Of a DNA stretch of 64,000 nucleotides, positions 25,260 through 33,837 are shown one piece after another. The notes under the pieces are model-generated. The model searched no databases. It was not told the origin of the DNA and worked only from the letters and a program-made list of their open reading frames with translations. The stretch is from Chitinophaga silvisoli (GTDB lineage: Bacteria > Bacteroidota > Bacteroidia > Chitinophagales > Chitinophagaceae), in NCBI RefSeq assembly GCF_003412465.1, contig NZ_QTJV01000020.1, positions 1 to 64,000 of the forward strand, written 5' to 3'. The translations under genes and the position numbers were made by a program. How positions within the stretch are numbered: position 1 is the first letter of the stretch; each line of letters opens with the position of its first letter.

Positions 25260-25724
25260 TTGTATATACCCTTACAAACCCAATTATTACACCCGGTATT
25301 TCCACTACACAAAACGTATTATAAGCAGGTTGCCCGTCTAAAAGCACATCGCGCGCAAAGTTCATCGTACGAAGATGAAAGCAATCTTCCCTCTAACCAG
25401 GTGATTTTTCAAAGGGTATCACCACCAGGCGGCTCAACTTTGGGCCGCCTTTTTCATATAACTGATGTAATCCGGGATAGCGCGGATAATGCCAGACCCG
25501 TGTATGATGATGCTTTGGAAGACGACAGGCATGGTATCATCGAACTGGCTGCCAGATATCATTGGATGGACAGTCCCCCTATTAGTACCTTTGGTCATTG
25601 CGGTGAAGGTATTGATTCATACTACGCATTCCATGTAGCAGTGAATCAGGTACCGGGCAGTATCATACTTAAAAAGGACCCTAATAAACATATTTTCAAA
25701 AAAGCGATTACGATCATACTTTAA
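25260..25724 (+). CDS. uncertain 154-aa hypothetical protein
   Basis: The frame runs from ATG 25260 to 25724 and a good terminator follows 19 nt later. The second half reads like a real protein (YDDALEDDRHGIIELAAR, STFGHCGEGIDSYYAFHV). The first third does not, and a terminator-like hairpin (25427-25455) lies inside the frame. Possible readings: a real gene with a later start, a decayed gene whose 5' part is missing, or chance. I recognise no family. No promoter element was seen upstream. Confidence 0.35.
   Translation: MYIPLQTQLLHPVFPLHKTYYKQVARLKAHRAQSSSYEDESNLPSNQVIFQRVSPPGGSTLGRLFHITDVIRDSADNARPVYDDALEDDRHGIIELAARYHWMDSPPISTFGHCGEGIDSYYAFHVAVNQVPGSIILKKDPNKHIFKKAITIIL
25427..25455 (+). 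terminator. terminator-like hairpin, perhaps of the LytSR operon
   Basis: AGGCGGCTC (25427-25435) pairs with GGGCCGCCT (25442-25450) at 8 of 9 positions and is followed by TTTTC. It lies 320 bp after the LytTR regulator and inside the doubtful 154-codon frame. Confidence 0.55.
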
Positions 25725-25742
25725 GTTCCACTTATGATTAAA

Positions 25743-25772
25743 AAAGGCGAGCCTGACAGGACTCGCCTTTCA
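25743..25772 (+). terminator. intrinsic terminator
   Basis: Stem AAAGGCGAG (25743-25751) with CTCGCCTTT (25762-25770), 10-nt loop. Confidence 0.8.
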
Positions 25773-25827
25773 TATTATAAAATAACCATCCTTCCTATTC
25801 TGATCCCCACATTCCACAATCCCCACG

Positions 25828-25835
25828 TACCTTTG
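25828..25835 (+). promoter_or_regulatory. candidate -7 element of the PBP2 gene
   Basis: TACCTTTG fits TAnnTTTG. It would give a leader of about 70 nt to the ATG at 25914. No matching -33 box. Confidence 0.4.
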
Positions 25836-25913
25836 AAAACCTTTGCCAATGGGGAAAAACCATTAATCACAAGAATAAACCATTAACCAGAAAAAACCGC
25901 ACCTCGTTTAGAA

Positions 25914-27869
25914 ATGTCCATTTATAACCAGCCCAGAAGGCGTGTCATCCAGTTTATTTTTATCGGTCTTGTACTGCTGATTGTTTCCCGCTTATTTGTA
26001 TTACAAATCATGGAAAAGAAGTACGCTAAGCTCGCTGATGCCAATTCCGTATTACGAAAAGTCGTATACCCCAGCAGGGGCATCATCTTCGACAGGAAGG
26101 GGAGAAGTGTGCTCCGAAATGATGTGATGTATGACCTGATGGTGACCCCATCGAATGTGAAGAAGATAGATACTGCTTACCTGTGCCGCATCCTGGGTAT
26201 TGATATCCCTGAGTTTAAAAAACGTATAGTAGCGGCTATCGTGAAGAATGGCAGGGTGCGACAATCAGTATTTGCACCTTTATTATTACCGGATGTATAT
26301 GGACAATTGCAGGAAAGTATGTTCCAGTTCCAGCCCGGGTTTGAACTGATGCCCCGGCAGATCCGTTCTTACCCTTATAACGGTGCTGCCAATATATTGG
26401 GCTACATCGGCGAGATCTCGCCACAGATGCAGTTGAACCCGGTTTATAAGGATTATAACATGGGCGATTACCTGGGAATGACGGGATTGGAAAAGACCTA
26501 TGAACAGGTGCTGATGGGACAGCGGGGTATCCAGTACCTGGTGAAAGATAACCTGAACCGTACACAGGGGGCCTATGAAAAAGGAGAGTTTGATACCGCC
26601 GCAATAGCAGGTAAGAACCTGCGTTTATCATTGGACATTGACCTGCAGGTATTGGGCGAACGGCTTATGCATAATAAGATAGGAAGTATTGTGGCCATCG
26701 ATCCCCAGACAGGTGGCATCCTGGCCATGGTGAGCGGTCCTTCATTTGATCCAAACCTGCTCACAGGTTCCTACAGGGCACGCAATTTTAGTAAACTCTT
26801 TAGTGATACCACTAAGCCATTATTCAACAGGGCGATCCAGGGTACATACGCGCCGGGTAGTTCCATGAAACCATTGACGGCATTGGTAGCCCTGGATGAA
26901 GGGATTATAACCCCTGATTATGGCTATCCCTGTCATGGAGCCTACCTGAGCTGCGGACGCAGAATTGCCTGTGAACATGCTGAAGCAGGGCATGCAGCGA
27001 ACCTGCGCTTAGCCATCTCTCATAGTTGTAATTCCTATTTCGTAAACCTGTACCGGATGGAAGTAGATGCAAAGAAATGGGGTGGAGTAGAAAAAGGACA
27101 TCAGAAGTGGTATGAATACATGACATCCTTCGGCCTGGGACATAGACTGGGTATTGATATTCCAGGTGAATATGCAGGTTATGCAATTGATACGGCAGGC
27201 ATGAATAAGCGTTATCGCGGGCAGTGGAATTCCTGTTCAGAACTATACGTAGGTATGGGCCAGGGCGCTGTAGCCGTTACCCCTTTGCAGATGGCGAATG
27301 CCATGTGTATCATTGCGAATAAAGGATATTACTACCTGCCGCACTTCGTAAATAGTATTGACAATGATAATACCAATGTGCTGCAGAAATTTAAAGATAG
27401 GCATACGGTCGCGCATGTGAAGGATACTGCTTATTCATCCGTGATTCTAGGCATGGCGGATGTAGTGGAAAGCGGCACAGGTAAGAATGCCCGCATAGAT
27501 GGCGTAGTAGTGTGTGGTAAGACAGGTACTGCGGAGAACAATGCGATCGTAAACGGGCAGTTGAAGAAGATGAAGAGCCATGCATTCTTTGTGGCCTTTG
27601 CGCCGAAAGATAATCCTAAGATCGCGGTGGCAGTGGTGGTAGAGAACTCGGGTTATGGCGGCACCTTTGCAGCACCGATTGCTGGCCTCATCATGGAGAA
27701 GTACCTGAATGATACCATCTCCATCAAAAAGAAACCTGTGGTGCAAAAAATGCTGGAGACAGTGACCATGGACCCGGTAGTGATCGCCAAATCCAAACTG
27801 GATTCACTGAATGGTGCAACTGCCCATTTAAGCACAGAGCAGATCCTGCGTGAATATTTCAGGTATTAA
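25914..27869 (+). CDS. mrdA: penicillin-binding protein 2 (transpeptidase)
   Basis: 651 aa. A single N-terminal membrane anchor (FIFIGLVLLIVSRLFVL) is followed by the PBP dimerisation domain (YPSRGIIFDRKGRSVLRND, about 50-220) and the transpeptidase domain with all three motifs: SxxK at 316-319 (GSSMK), SxN in SHSCNSYF, and KTGT at 536-539. It cross-links peptidoglycan during side-wall elongation. In many Bacteroidota this gene follows mreB/mreC/mreD and precedes rodA. Here it stands alone, so it may be a second copy or the locus has been rearranged. Its stop overlaps the stop of the convergent SGNH gene (shared TTAA). Confidence 0.93.
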   Translation: MSIYNQPRRRVIQFIFIGLVLLIVSRLFVLQIMEKKYAKLADANSVLRKVVYPSRGIIFDRKGRSVLRNDVMYDLMVTPSNVKKIDTAYLCRILGIDIPEFKKRIVAAIVKNGRVRQSVFAPLLLPDVYGQLQESMFQFQPGFELMPRQIRSYPYNGAANILGYIGEISPQMQLNPVYKDYNMGDYLGMTGLEKTYEQVLMGQRGIQYLVKDNLNRTQGAYEKGEFDTAAIAGKNLRLSLDIDLQVLGERLMHNKIGSIVAIDPQTGGILAMVSGPSFDPNLLTGSYRARNFSKLFSDTTKPLFNRAIQGTYAPGSSMKPLTALVALDEGIITPDYGYPCHGAYLSCGRRIACEHAEAGHAANLRLAISHSCNSYFVNLYRMEVDAKKWGGVEKGHQKWYEYMTSFGLGHRLGIDIPGEYAGYAIDTAGMNKRYRGQWNSCSELYVGMGQGAVAVTPLQMANAMCIIANKGYYYLPHFVNSIDNDNTNVLQKFKDRHTVAHVKDTAYSSVILGMADVVESGTGKNARIDGVVVCGKTGTAENNAIVNGQLKKMKSHAFFVAFAPKDNPKIAVAVVVENSGYGGTFAAPIAGLIMEKYLNDTISIKKKPVVQKMLETVTMDPVVIAKSKLDSLNGATAHLSTEQILREYFRY

Positions 27870-30271
27870 TCTGCTTTTACAAATTTCATACTGCTGGTAG
27901 TGCCGTTGGCTTTCGTTAATGCAAGCAGGTAGACTCCCTTTGGTAAATGAGAGATGGCTAATGTAAGACTGGTTGTAGTCTGCATGTCATCTCTTTTTAA
28001 ATAAGACTTACCATCCAGGCTATGTATGGTTATCGTTTTCCAGTTGGAGAGCTGGTCTATGGTGACAGTCGTACTGGCTGGATTTGGATAGATACGTGGG
28101 CCTGTGCCTGTGCTGGGATCAGGGTTCACAGCTGTGATCACATCCACCTTGAAGCTAAGCTGGTTGCTGGATACCTCGGTAGCAGTCAGGCAACCCGTGA
28201 GACTGCTGCTAAGCAGGCAAAGAATTTTATCGCCTGTTTTCTTGGGTGTGTATTTGAGTGTATCTGCAGTGGCTTCCGTGATGGTGGCCCAGGTATGTGT
28301 ATTGGTACTGTCCATCCATTGGTAGAATGGATAGCTGCCGCCATTGGTGATAGTCGAGCTAAGAATGGTAGCAACGTATTGCCTGAGAGAGGTGCTGCCG
28401 GAAATGGTAATAGTGGGAGTAACAGATGTATTTACCTGTAAGTAATGTACTGCACTGCTATCCTTATCCGCCAGGCAGCGAAACCGGTAGCCAGACCATG
28501 CCGGCAATAGGTTGTTAAGGGTGAATGTAGCGGAGGTCGCACCATTTATATTTACAAATCCACTTCCTTTATCCTGTTGCCATTGATACGATGTACCAGC
28601 CACCGGCGCGCTCATTGTCACGTTACCTCCTTCACAGGCAGTGAGTGTATCTATTTTTGAATAAGAGATATCGATCAGGCTCAAAGAAGCAAAGGTGCTG
28701 CCTGTGCCTACCCGCAGGTACAGATCCAGTGAATCTACGCCTTCAATGCCGCTATAGTTGATGGCACGGTCATATTCAGGACTGGCACCGGTGCCATATC
28801 GTGTTTCCATGTTCCTGGCGGCTGTCCAGTCTTCAGCCGCTAACCTCGTTTCCAGGATCCTTGGTGTCGTACCGGCATCCAGGCGGGCACCCCACAATTT
28901 GAAATGGTAGATGTTGTTTTTAGACAATCCTTTAATCCTTAAAATGACACCATTCGGATTAATAGAATTATGCAGGAACATATTATCAGATACAGCGGTG
29001 GAGGGATAATCACCTGCACCGACCGTGAATCCATTATTATTGATTGCTCTTGTCGTAGCAGTAGTATTATAAGTGCCATCCGGCGCTCCTATTATTTTCA
29101 TAGAAACGGTGGTGACACTATCTCCTGTTGTAATGAGATTACTGATCCCTGCTCCATCCCTGAAACCAGCCGATCCACCGCTGCCATACCAGTTGTTCCA
29201 GTAGTTGCCGTATACATCAGGAGTAGCGGTAGCCTGTCCCATAGGTGAGCCATTGGGAAGTACGGTATTTACGCCGTCGCCTCCCAGATCAACGAGGATC
29301 CTGTTTGTATTACGCAGGCTTGCACTTGTGGATGTGCTGCCAACAGACAGGGTTACAATATTGGAATAGGCGGAGTAAGTGCCATTCGGGTATTGGGTTC
29401 TGACGCGGAAATACTGTGTAGAGGTATATGTGTTAGAATAGGTCTTTTTAACTGTATCAGTGACAGTATCAAAGGTGGTCCAGGTATTGCCGTCAGCAGA
29501 TCTTTCAATGATATATACACCTGTAAGCGGCTGGAAGTAATTTGTCCATCTTGCAAAAAGACTATCCGCTATCAACTGGTTGCCGGCGGAATTCAAATGT
29601 ACCCCATCCCCGGCACTATATGCCGGGTTAATCTCCGCATCAGTACTGGCAGCTGTATTAACCACTGTACTGAATCCTTCTACATAGCGGGTAGGCCATG
29701 CTGCCCTTATACTATCTGCCAGCTCCTTAAGTTGTGTCTGCAGGGTAGCACTGAAGGTAGTACGTGGCTGAGTGGTTTCCCAAAAGACAGGAACACCGCT
29801 ATTCAGCGCTAAGGCATCCAGGTACCTGAAGTTTGCCATGATGGCCGTATTGGTCAGTCCATTGGCCACATCGTTTGTAGGCAGTGAAATGAAAATGAAA
29901 TCAGGATGACAGTTCAGGGCACTATCGATATTGGAGCCTGGTGTTCCTCCCTGGGCTGTGGGCAGCAGGTTGGCACTGGCATATCCTGCCACGGACAGGT
30001 TGATCCAGGTAGCACCGGAGGTATTGGCAGTGAGCCATGCACTGATTTTATCTCCCAGGCGATCCGGGTAGGATAACAAATACCCCGCAAGGGTAGAAGA
30101 ACCCAGGCCCACCACACGTGGGTTGGTAGTCAATGTTTTGTCGTTTGTATTCCAACGTAAGGTAAAGGTGTTGTCACTGTTCCTATATACTCCTGCATGT
30201 AAAGTGGTATCGTTGGCGTTCACTGTCAAACTGGTTATACATATCACCAGCACAAATAAATAATACCGCAT
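27866..30271 (-). CDS. T9SS-exported SGNH/GDSL hydrolase
   Basis: 801 aa with signal peptide (MRYYLFVLVICITSLTVNA). SGNH domain at about 45-245: block I GLGSST (Ser58/59), block III LPTNDVANG (Asn), block V DGVHLN (Asp/His). Fibronectin-like segment at about 250-310, a large beta-rich region at about 320-540 that looks like a carbohydrate-binding fold, Ig-like segments at about 545-700, and a type A T9SS sorting domain at the end (YPNPASTTVTIDQLSN ... KGVYLLAL). A secreted esterase or deacetylase acting on polysaccharide is the likely role, though the substrate is inferred. Divergent from the GH9 gene (148-bp gap), which supports a carbohydrate context. Confidence 0.9.
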   Translation of the reverse strand: MRYYLFVLVICITSLTVNANDTTLHAGVYRNSDNTFTLRWNTNDKTLTTNPRVVGLGSSTLAGYLLSYPDRLGDKISAWLTANTSGATWINLSVAGYASANLLPTAQGGTPGSNIDSALNCHPDFIFISLPTNDVANGLTNTAIMANFRYLDALALNSGVPVFWETTQPRTTFSATLQTQLKELADSIRAAWPTRYVEGFSTVVNTAASTDAEINPAYSAGDGVHLNSAGNQLIADSLFARWTNYFQPLTGVYIIERSADGNTWTTFDTVTDTVKKTYSNTYTSTQYFRVRTQYPNGTYSAYSNIVTLSVGSTSTSASLRNTNRILVDLGGDGVNTVLPNGSPMGQATATPDVYGNYWNNWYGSGGSAGFRDGAGISNLITTGDSVTTVSMKIIGAPDGTYNTTATTRAINNNGFTVGAGDYPSTAVSDNMFLHNSINPNGVILRIKGLSKNNIYHFKLWGARLDAGTTPRILETRLAAEDWTAARNMETRYGTGASPEYDRAINYSGIEGVDSLDLYLRVGTGSTFASLSLIDISYSKIDTLTACEGGNVTMSAPVAGTSYQWQQDKGSGFVNINGATSATFTLNNLLPAWSGYRFRCLADKDSSAVHYLQVNTSVTPTITISGSTSLRQYVATILSSTITNGGSYPFYQWMDSTNTHTWATITEATADTLKYTPKKTGDKILCLLSSSLTGCLTATEVSSNQLSFKVDVITAVNPDPSTGTGPRIYPNPASTTVTIDQLSNWKTITIHSLDGKSYLKRDDMQTTTSLTLAISHLPKGVYLLALTKANGTTSSMKFVKAD

Positions 30272-30419
30272 AGAAGGGATTAAAATTAGTCTTTATGTGG
30301 AAATTGTTTGTAGTAAATGTTGGATGTGAGTTAGTTGTAATATATTTTTACCACCCTTATAATACATCTGTTGCCCCGGGAAAAAAGTAGTACATTCAAT
30401 ACCAGCCAAAATCATTGTC

Positions 30420-32216
30420 ATGCAAGTAATCAGAAACCTGGTCCGGGCGCTTACCTTATGCATCCCGGTAGGTGTAGCTGCACAATCTGTACAGGTCATC
30501 ACAAATCATGTAGGGTACGAATATAATCTTCCCAAACATGCTATAATTAAAGCAGATTCCAAACAGGCCATCGATAAATTTGAACTGATTGCCGCCAATA
30601 CCGGGCAAACAGTCTATGAAGGTGCCGCTATATATAGTGGCCCTGTCGATAAATGGAAGAATTGGGTCTTCTGGAACATCGACTTTAGTAACTATAATAG
30701 TTACGGTGAATACTATATCCGGCTATTGGCCGATGGGAAGGTCATTCAATCTTACCCTTTTAGTATTAATAAGAATGTGCTGGAACAAGCCACGATTTCG
30801 GACGTGGTGTATTATTTCAAGGGACAGCGCTGCAGCGGTCCTTTTGATGAAGCAGACAGGCACCTTACCGTAGATGGAAAAACAGTAGATGCACATGGTG
30901 GCTGGTATGATGCTACGGGTGATTATGGAAAGCACCTGTCTCATTTATCCTTTTCCACCTACTTCAATCCGCAGCAGATTTCGCTGACGGCTTATAGTCT
31001 TTTCAAAGTATACCGCTTATTACAGCAAAAGCCAGGTACGGATTACCGGCAGTACCTGAGAAGGATATTGGATGAAGCTACTTATGGTGCAGACTACTTA
31101 ACGGGCATGCAGGTGAAGGATGGTTCCTTCTATCGTTCCGTAGCTGCACCGGGCCCGGGTAAACTTGCAAAGGACCGCCTGATTCGTCCTGAAGACAAAG
31201 GGTATCGTATTAAACAATCCAAAGACCAATCTTACAGTGGCACGGCGATGGATGAGCATAACTGGCGCAGCTATCAGTGCAGCTATCGTTCAGGTGGAGG
31301 ATTGTCCATAGCAGCACTGGCCATGGCGGCTGTGATAGATTCAAATAAACAGTATCTGGATGCTGCTGTCAATGCCTTCAATTTTCTCGAAAAGGAAAAT
31401 GCGCGGATGACGAATGATGGCAAAGAGAATATAGTCGATGATTACTGTGCACTTATCGCTGCGACAGAACTATACAATGCGGCACATGAAGCCGGCTTTT
31501 TAAAAGCTGCTGATAAACGGGCCAATGCATTGATCAAAAGACTGTCGGACAAAGGATATTTCATTGCAGATGATAAGGACCGGCCTTTCTTCCATCCTTC
31601 GGATGCGGGTTTGCCGGTAGTGAGTTTACTCCAGTATTATCCTGTTGCTGCTCCGGCTATGCAGCAGAAAATACGGAGTGCGGTGAGGAAGAATATGGTG
31701 TATGAATTGTCAATTACACACGCTGTAAATAATCCATTTGGGTATAGCAGGCAATACACGCAGGATACTGCAGGCCTGAGGAAAACCAGTTTCTTCTTCC
31801 CGCATGGCAGTGAAGCAGCTCCCTGGTGGCAGGGGGAAAACGCGCGCCTTGGTTCAGTCGCAGCAGCTGCCCGCATGGCCGCACAGCTATTGAAAGACGA
31901 CAAAGGCTTGCAGGATAGTCTTGAAACGTTTGCACTCGATCAGATAAACTGGATCCTGGGCTTGAATCCATACGATGCCTGTATGCTGCAGGGCACGGGG
32001 CACAATAACCCGGCTTATGGGTTCTTTGGCACCTTTGAATATACCAATGCACCAGGTGGTATTGTAAACGGTATTACATCCGGGCTGGAGGATGAAGAGG
32101 ATATAGACTTCAATTTATCCTATGCTAAAACTGGGAAGGATTATGACTGGAGATGGGCGGAACAATGGTTACCACATGCTGCCTGGTATTTGTATGCAAT
32201 CGCTGTAAAAGACTAA
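30420..32216 (+). CDS. glycoside hydrolase family 9 protein (cellulase/glucanase type)
   Basis: 598 aa. Signal peptide ends at about residue 21 (GVAAQ). An N-terminal Ig-like CelD_N domain spans about 22-115 (TNHVGYEYNLPKHAIIKAD). The (alpha/alpha)6 GH9 catalytic domain spans about 120-595. The catalytic Asp pair lies in GGWYDATGDYGKH (Asp164, Asp168). Near the C-terminus come WILGLNPYDACMLQGTGHNN and the final helix WAEQWLPHAAWYLYAIA, both typical of GH9. Members cleave beta-1,4 glucans or related oligosaccharides; beta-glucosaminidase-type members also exist, so the substrate is open. Divergent from the SGNH hydrolase. A 17-bp tandem duplication spans its stop codon. Confidence 0.93.
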   Translation: MQVIRNLVRALTLCIPVGVAAQSVQVITNHVGYEYNLPKHAIIKADSKQAIDKFELIAANTGQTVYEGAAIYSGPVDKWKNWVFWNIDFSNYNSYGEYYIRLLADGKVIQSYPFSINKNVLEQATISDVVYYFKGQRCSGPFDEADRHLTVDGKTVDAHGGWYDATGDYGKHLSHLSFSTYFNPQQISLTAYSLFKVYRLLQQKPGTDYRQYLRRILDEATYGADYLTGMQVKDGSFYRSVAAPGPGKLAKDRLIRPEDKGYRIKQSKDQSYSGTAMDEHNWRSYQCSYRSGGGLSIAALAMAAVIDSNKQYLDAAVNAFNFLEKENARMTNDGKENIVDDYCALIAATELYNAAHEAGFLKAADKRANALIKRLSDKGYFIADDKDRPFFHPSDAGLPVVSLLQYYPVAAPAMQQKIRSAVRKNMVYELSITHAVNNPFGYSRQYTQDTAGLRKTSFFFPHGSEAAPWWQGENARLGSVAAAARMAAQLLKDDKGLQDSLETFALDQINWILGLNPYDACMLQGTGHNNPAYGFFGTFEYTNAPGGIVNGITSGLEDEEDIDFNLSYAKTGKDYDWRWAEQWLPHAAWYLYAIAVKD

Positions 32217-32230
32217 TCGCTGTAAAAGAC
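32198..32230. repeat. 17-bp tandem duplication across the GH9 stop codon
   Basis: AATCGCTGTAAAAGAC occurs at 32198-32213 and again at 32215-32230. The TAA stop (32214-32216) lies at the junction, so the second copy is untranslated. Probably a recent slippage event. Confidence 0.9.
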
Positions 32231-32235
32231 AAAAA

Positions 32236-32340
32236 AAAGGTTGTATCAAAAGTAATCTGAAGGCATTAAGAATTACATCAACAAATTCTTTCCATCAGGT
32301 ACCCGAAATAATTCCGGGAATTTACTTTTGATACAGCCTT
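32236..32340. terminator. long inverted repeat between convergent genes
   Basis: Arms at 32236-32254 and 32322-32340 match at 18 of 19 positions (AAGGTTGTATCAAAAGTAA against the complement of the right arm) around a 67-nt loop. It lies between the converging GH9 and desaturase genes, so a bidirectional terminator is the simplest reading. The long loop and IS-end-like arms also allow a small MITE-type remnant. Confidence 0.55.
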
Positions 32341-32354
32341 CTTTTATTAAATAT

Positions 32355-33341
32355 TTAAGCAGTAACAGATGCTTCTTTTTCTTTAGCAATCTTCACTTTC
32401 TCTTTTCTCAATACCCTTGAATAAAGAGACAATTTCGAATTGAAAATAAACAACCAGATCAGCTTGGACCATGATTGATGGGACAGTAATGAATCATAAT
32501 AAGCCGGTGCCTTTGCCTTGATCTGCGGCAACTTGTTCCATGGAATGGAAGGGAAGTCATGGTGTTCATTATGGAAGCCCACATTGAACGCAACTTTATT
32601 CAGCGGACCATAATAGCTGTAAGTCTCCTGTACGGGGTCCAGGGTCAGGTAGTGCTCCTGGATCCAGCGTGCACCCAGGGGATGCAGACCTACAGAGAAG
32701 AAGAAGCTGGCCAGCATAAATACAAATGCTTTAGGACCAATGAGCATGATGATAGCCACATCGAAAGTGAGCTGAATCACCCAGTTTAATACTACCCAGC
32801 GGTCGAACAGTTCGATGTTCAGGCGGGCAGTACGGGTCACCTGGAAAACCGGGAAGAACAGGAACCACATCATTTTGCTGAGTGGATTGTTGCTTACCAG
32901 TCTGGCTTCCCAGAAATCAGGCAGATCCGCATCCAGGTCATGTTCACCCTGGTAAGCGTGGTGCTTGAGGTGATATTTCTGGAAAGAAGCGGAGCTGGCA
33001 AAGATGTGAGGCAGATTGGCGATCATACCAGCCAGCATATTCGGGAATTTACCCCTGAATATAAGGCCGTGGCTGGATTCATGAATCATTACCCACAGGG
33101 CATGGCTGATGAATGCACCTACCAGATATGCTGCGCCAAATACCAACCACCAGGAGTGGTCATTCACCCAGTAGGAGATGGCAACCTGTGCTCCTACGAG
33201 CCCAAGGATCAGGAATATGGTGTATGGGTTTTTTCCTACGAGTTCCCTCATCTCCGGGTGTTCTTTAAGGATTTGTCTAACTCTCACATGGTGCGGATTG
33301 GGATCCGTACTCCAGGTAAAATCAGTAGGCTTGTTAGTCAT
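32355..33341 (-). CDS. DES1-like sphingolipid delta-4 desaturase / fatty acid desaturase
   Basis: The frame extends to 33461, but MTNKPTDFTWSTDPNPHHVR at 33341 aligns with the start of eukaryotic dihydroceramide desaturases, so I start there (328 aa). Three histidine boxes are intact: HESSH (87-91), HLKHH (124-128) and HNEHH (257-261). From memory, GLHP...EHY, ETYSYYGPLN and FNVGxHNEHHDFP match animal DEGS1 closely, as do the four hydrophobic segments and a C-terminal YYDSL...SYSR-like end. Bacteroidota make dihydroceramides, so a membrane di-iron enzyme introducing the 4,5 double bond of a sphingoid base is a strong hypothesis; a plain acyl-lipid desaturase is the alternative. Confidence 0.88.
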   Translation of the reverse strand: MTNKPTDFTWSTDPNPHHVRVRQILKEHPEMRELVGKNPYTIFLILGLVGAQVAISYWVNDHSWWLVFGAAYLVGAFISHALWVMIHESSHGLIFRGKFPNMLAGMIANLPHIFASSASFQKYHLKHHAYQGEHDLDADLPDFWEARLVSNNPLSKMMWFLFFPVFQVTRTARLNIELFDRWVVLNWVIQLTFDVAIIMLIGPKAFVFMLASFFFSVGLHPLGARWIQEHYLTLDPVQETYSYYGPLNKVAFNVGFHNEHHDFPSIPWNKLPQIKAKAPAYYDSLLSHQSWSKLIWLFIFNSKLSLYSRVLRKEKVKIAKEKEASVTA

Positions 33342-33837
33342 GCGCTGTTTATGGATTTTTTGAAATAGTTTCAGCTTTGTTGTGGTTTCCTGCCTTTGAG
33401 TTCGCTCTATAGGTCTCACATGATTCATCGTTATTGGCAAGGAAGTAAATCTGTCAGGCAAAATATAAAAAATAATCTATATACTATTGATCTTAGTTCG
33501 CCGGGAGACCAAAATAATTGAATCTTTTTGTTTTACAAGCGGACTCACACAAAAATTATTCTATGCAGGTCCTAAATAAGGCATGGGAGCGGGTGTAATT
33601 GCAGGAAAATGCAAATTGATCCCTGACCAGTCGTCTGTCATTTGGCTCCAATATCAAAAATGGTTAGATTTGCATGCTTCCCATTTAATTCACAATACTA
33701 CTCCCATTATTTAATTCATTGTAAAACAGCTATTTGTATCCGGATACCGGCCACATGTACAATTGTCATATGGCATTGTCATGTGAACTGGTCCAGGAGA
33801 GGTATGTGTATTAATTTTTACCTAATCGATAAAAAAC
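33342..33837. other. divergent non-coding region with palindromes
   Basis: About 500 bp between the desaturase and the 395-aa gene, which are transcribed away from each other. It contains a perfect 12-bp palindrome GTATCCGGATAC (33736-33747) and a dyad CACATG...CATGTG (33752 to about 33785) enclosing two direct ATTGTCATxTG-like copies. Operators for one of the flanking genes are possible. No -7/-33 pair is clear. Confidence 0.4.

Noticed and set aside
25260..25724. Confident gene call
   Set aside because: Kept only as a low-confidence feature because of the internal terminator-like hairpin.
32236..32340. Intact insertion sequence
   Set aside because: Only 105 bp with no transposase; no target-site duplication is visible.
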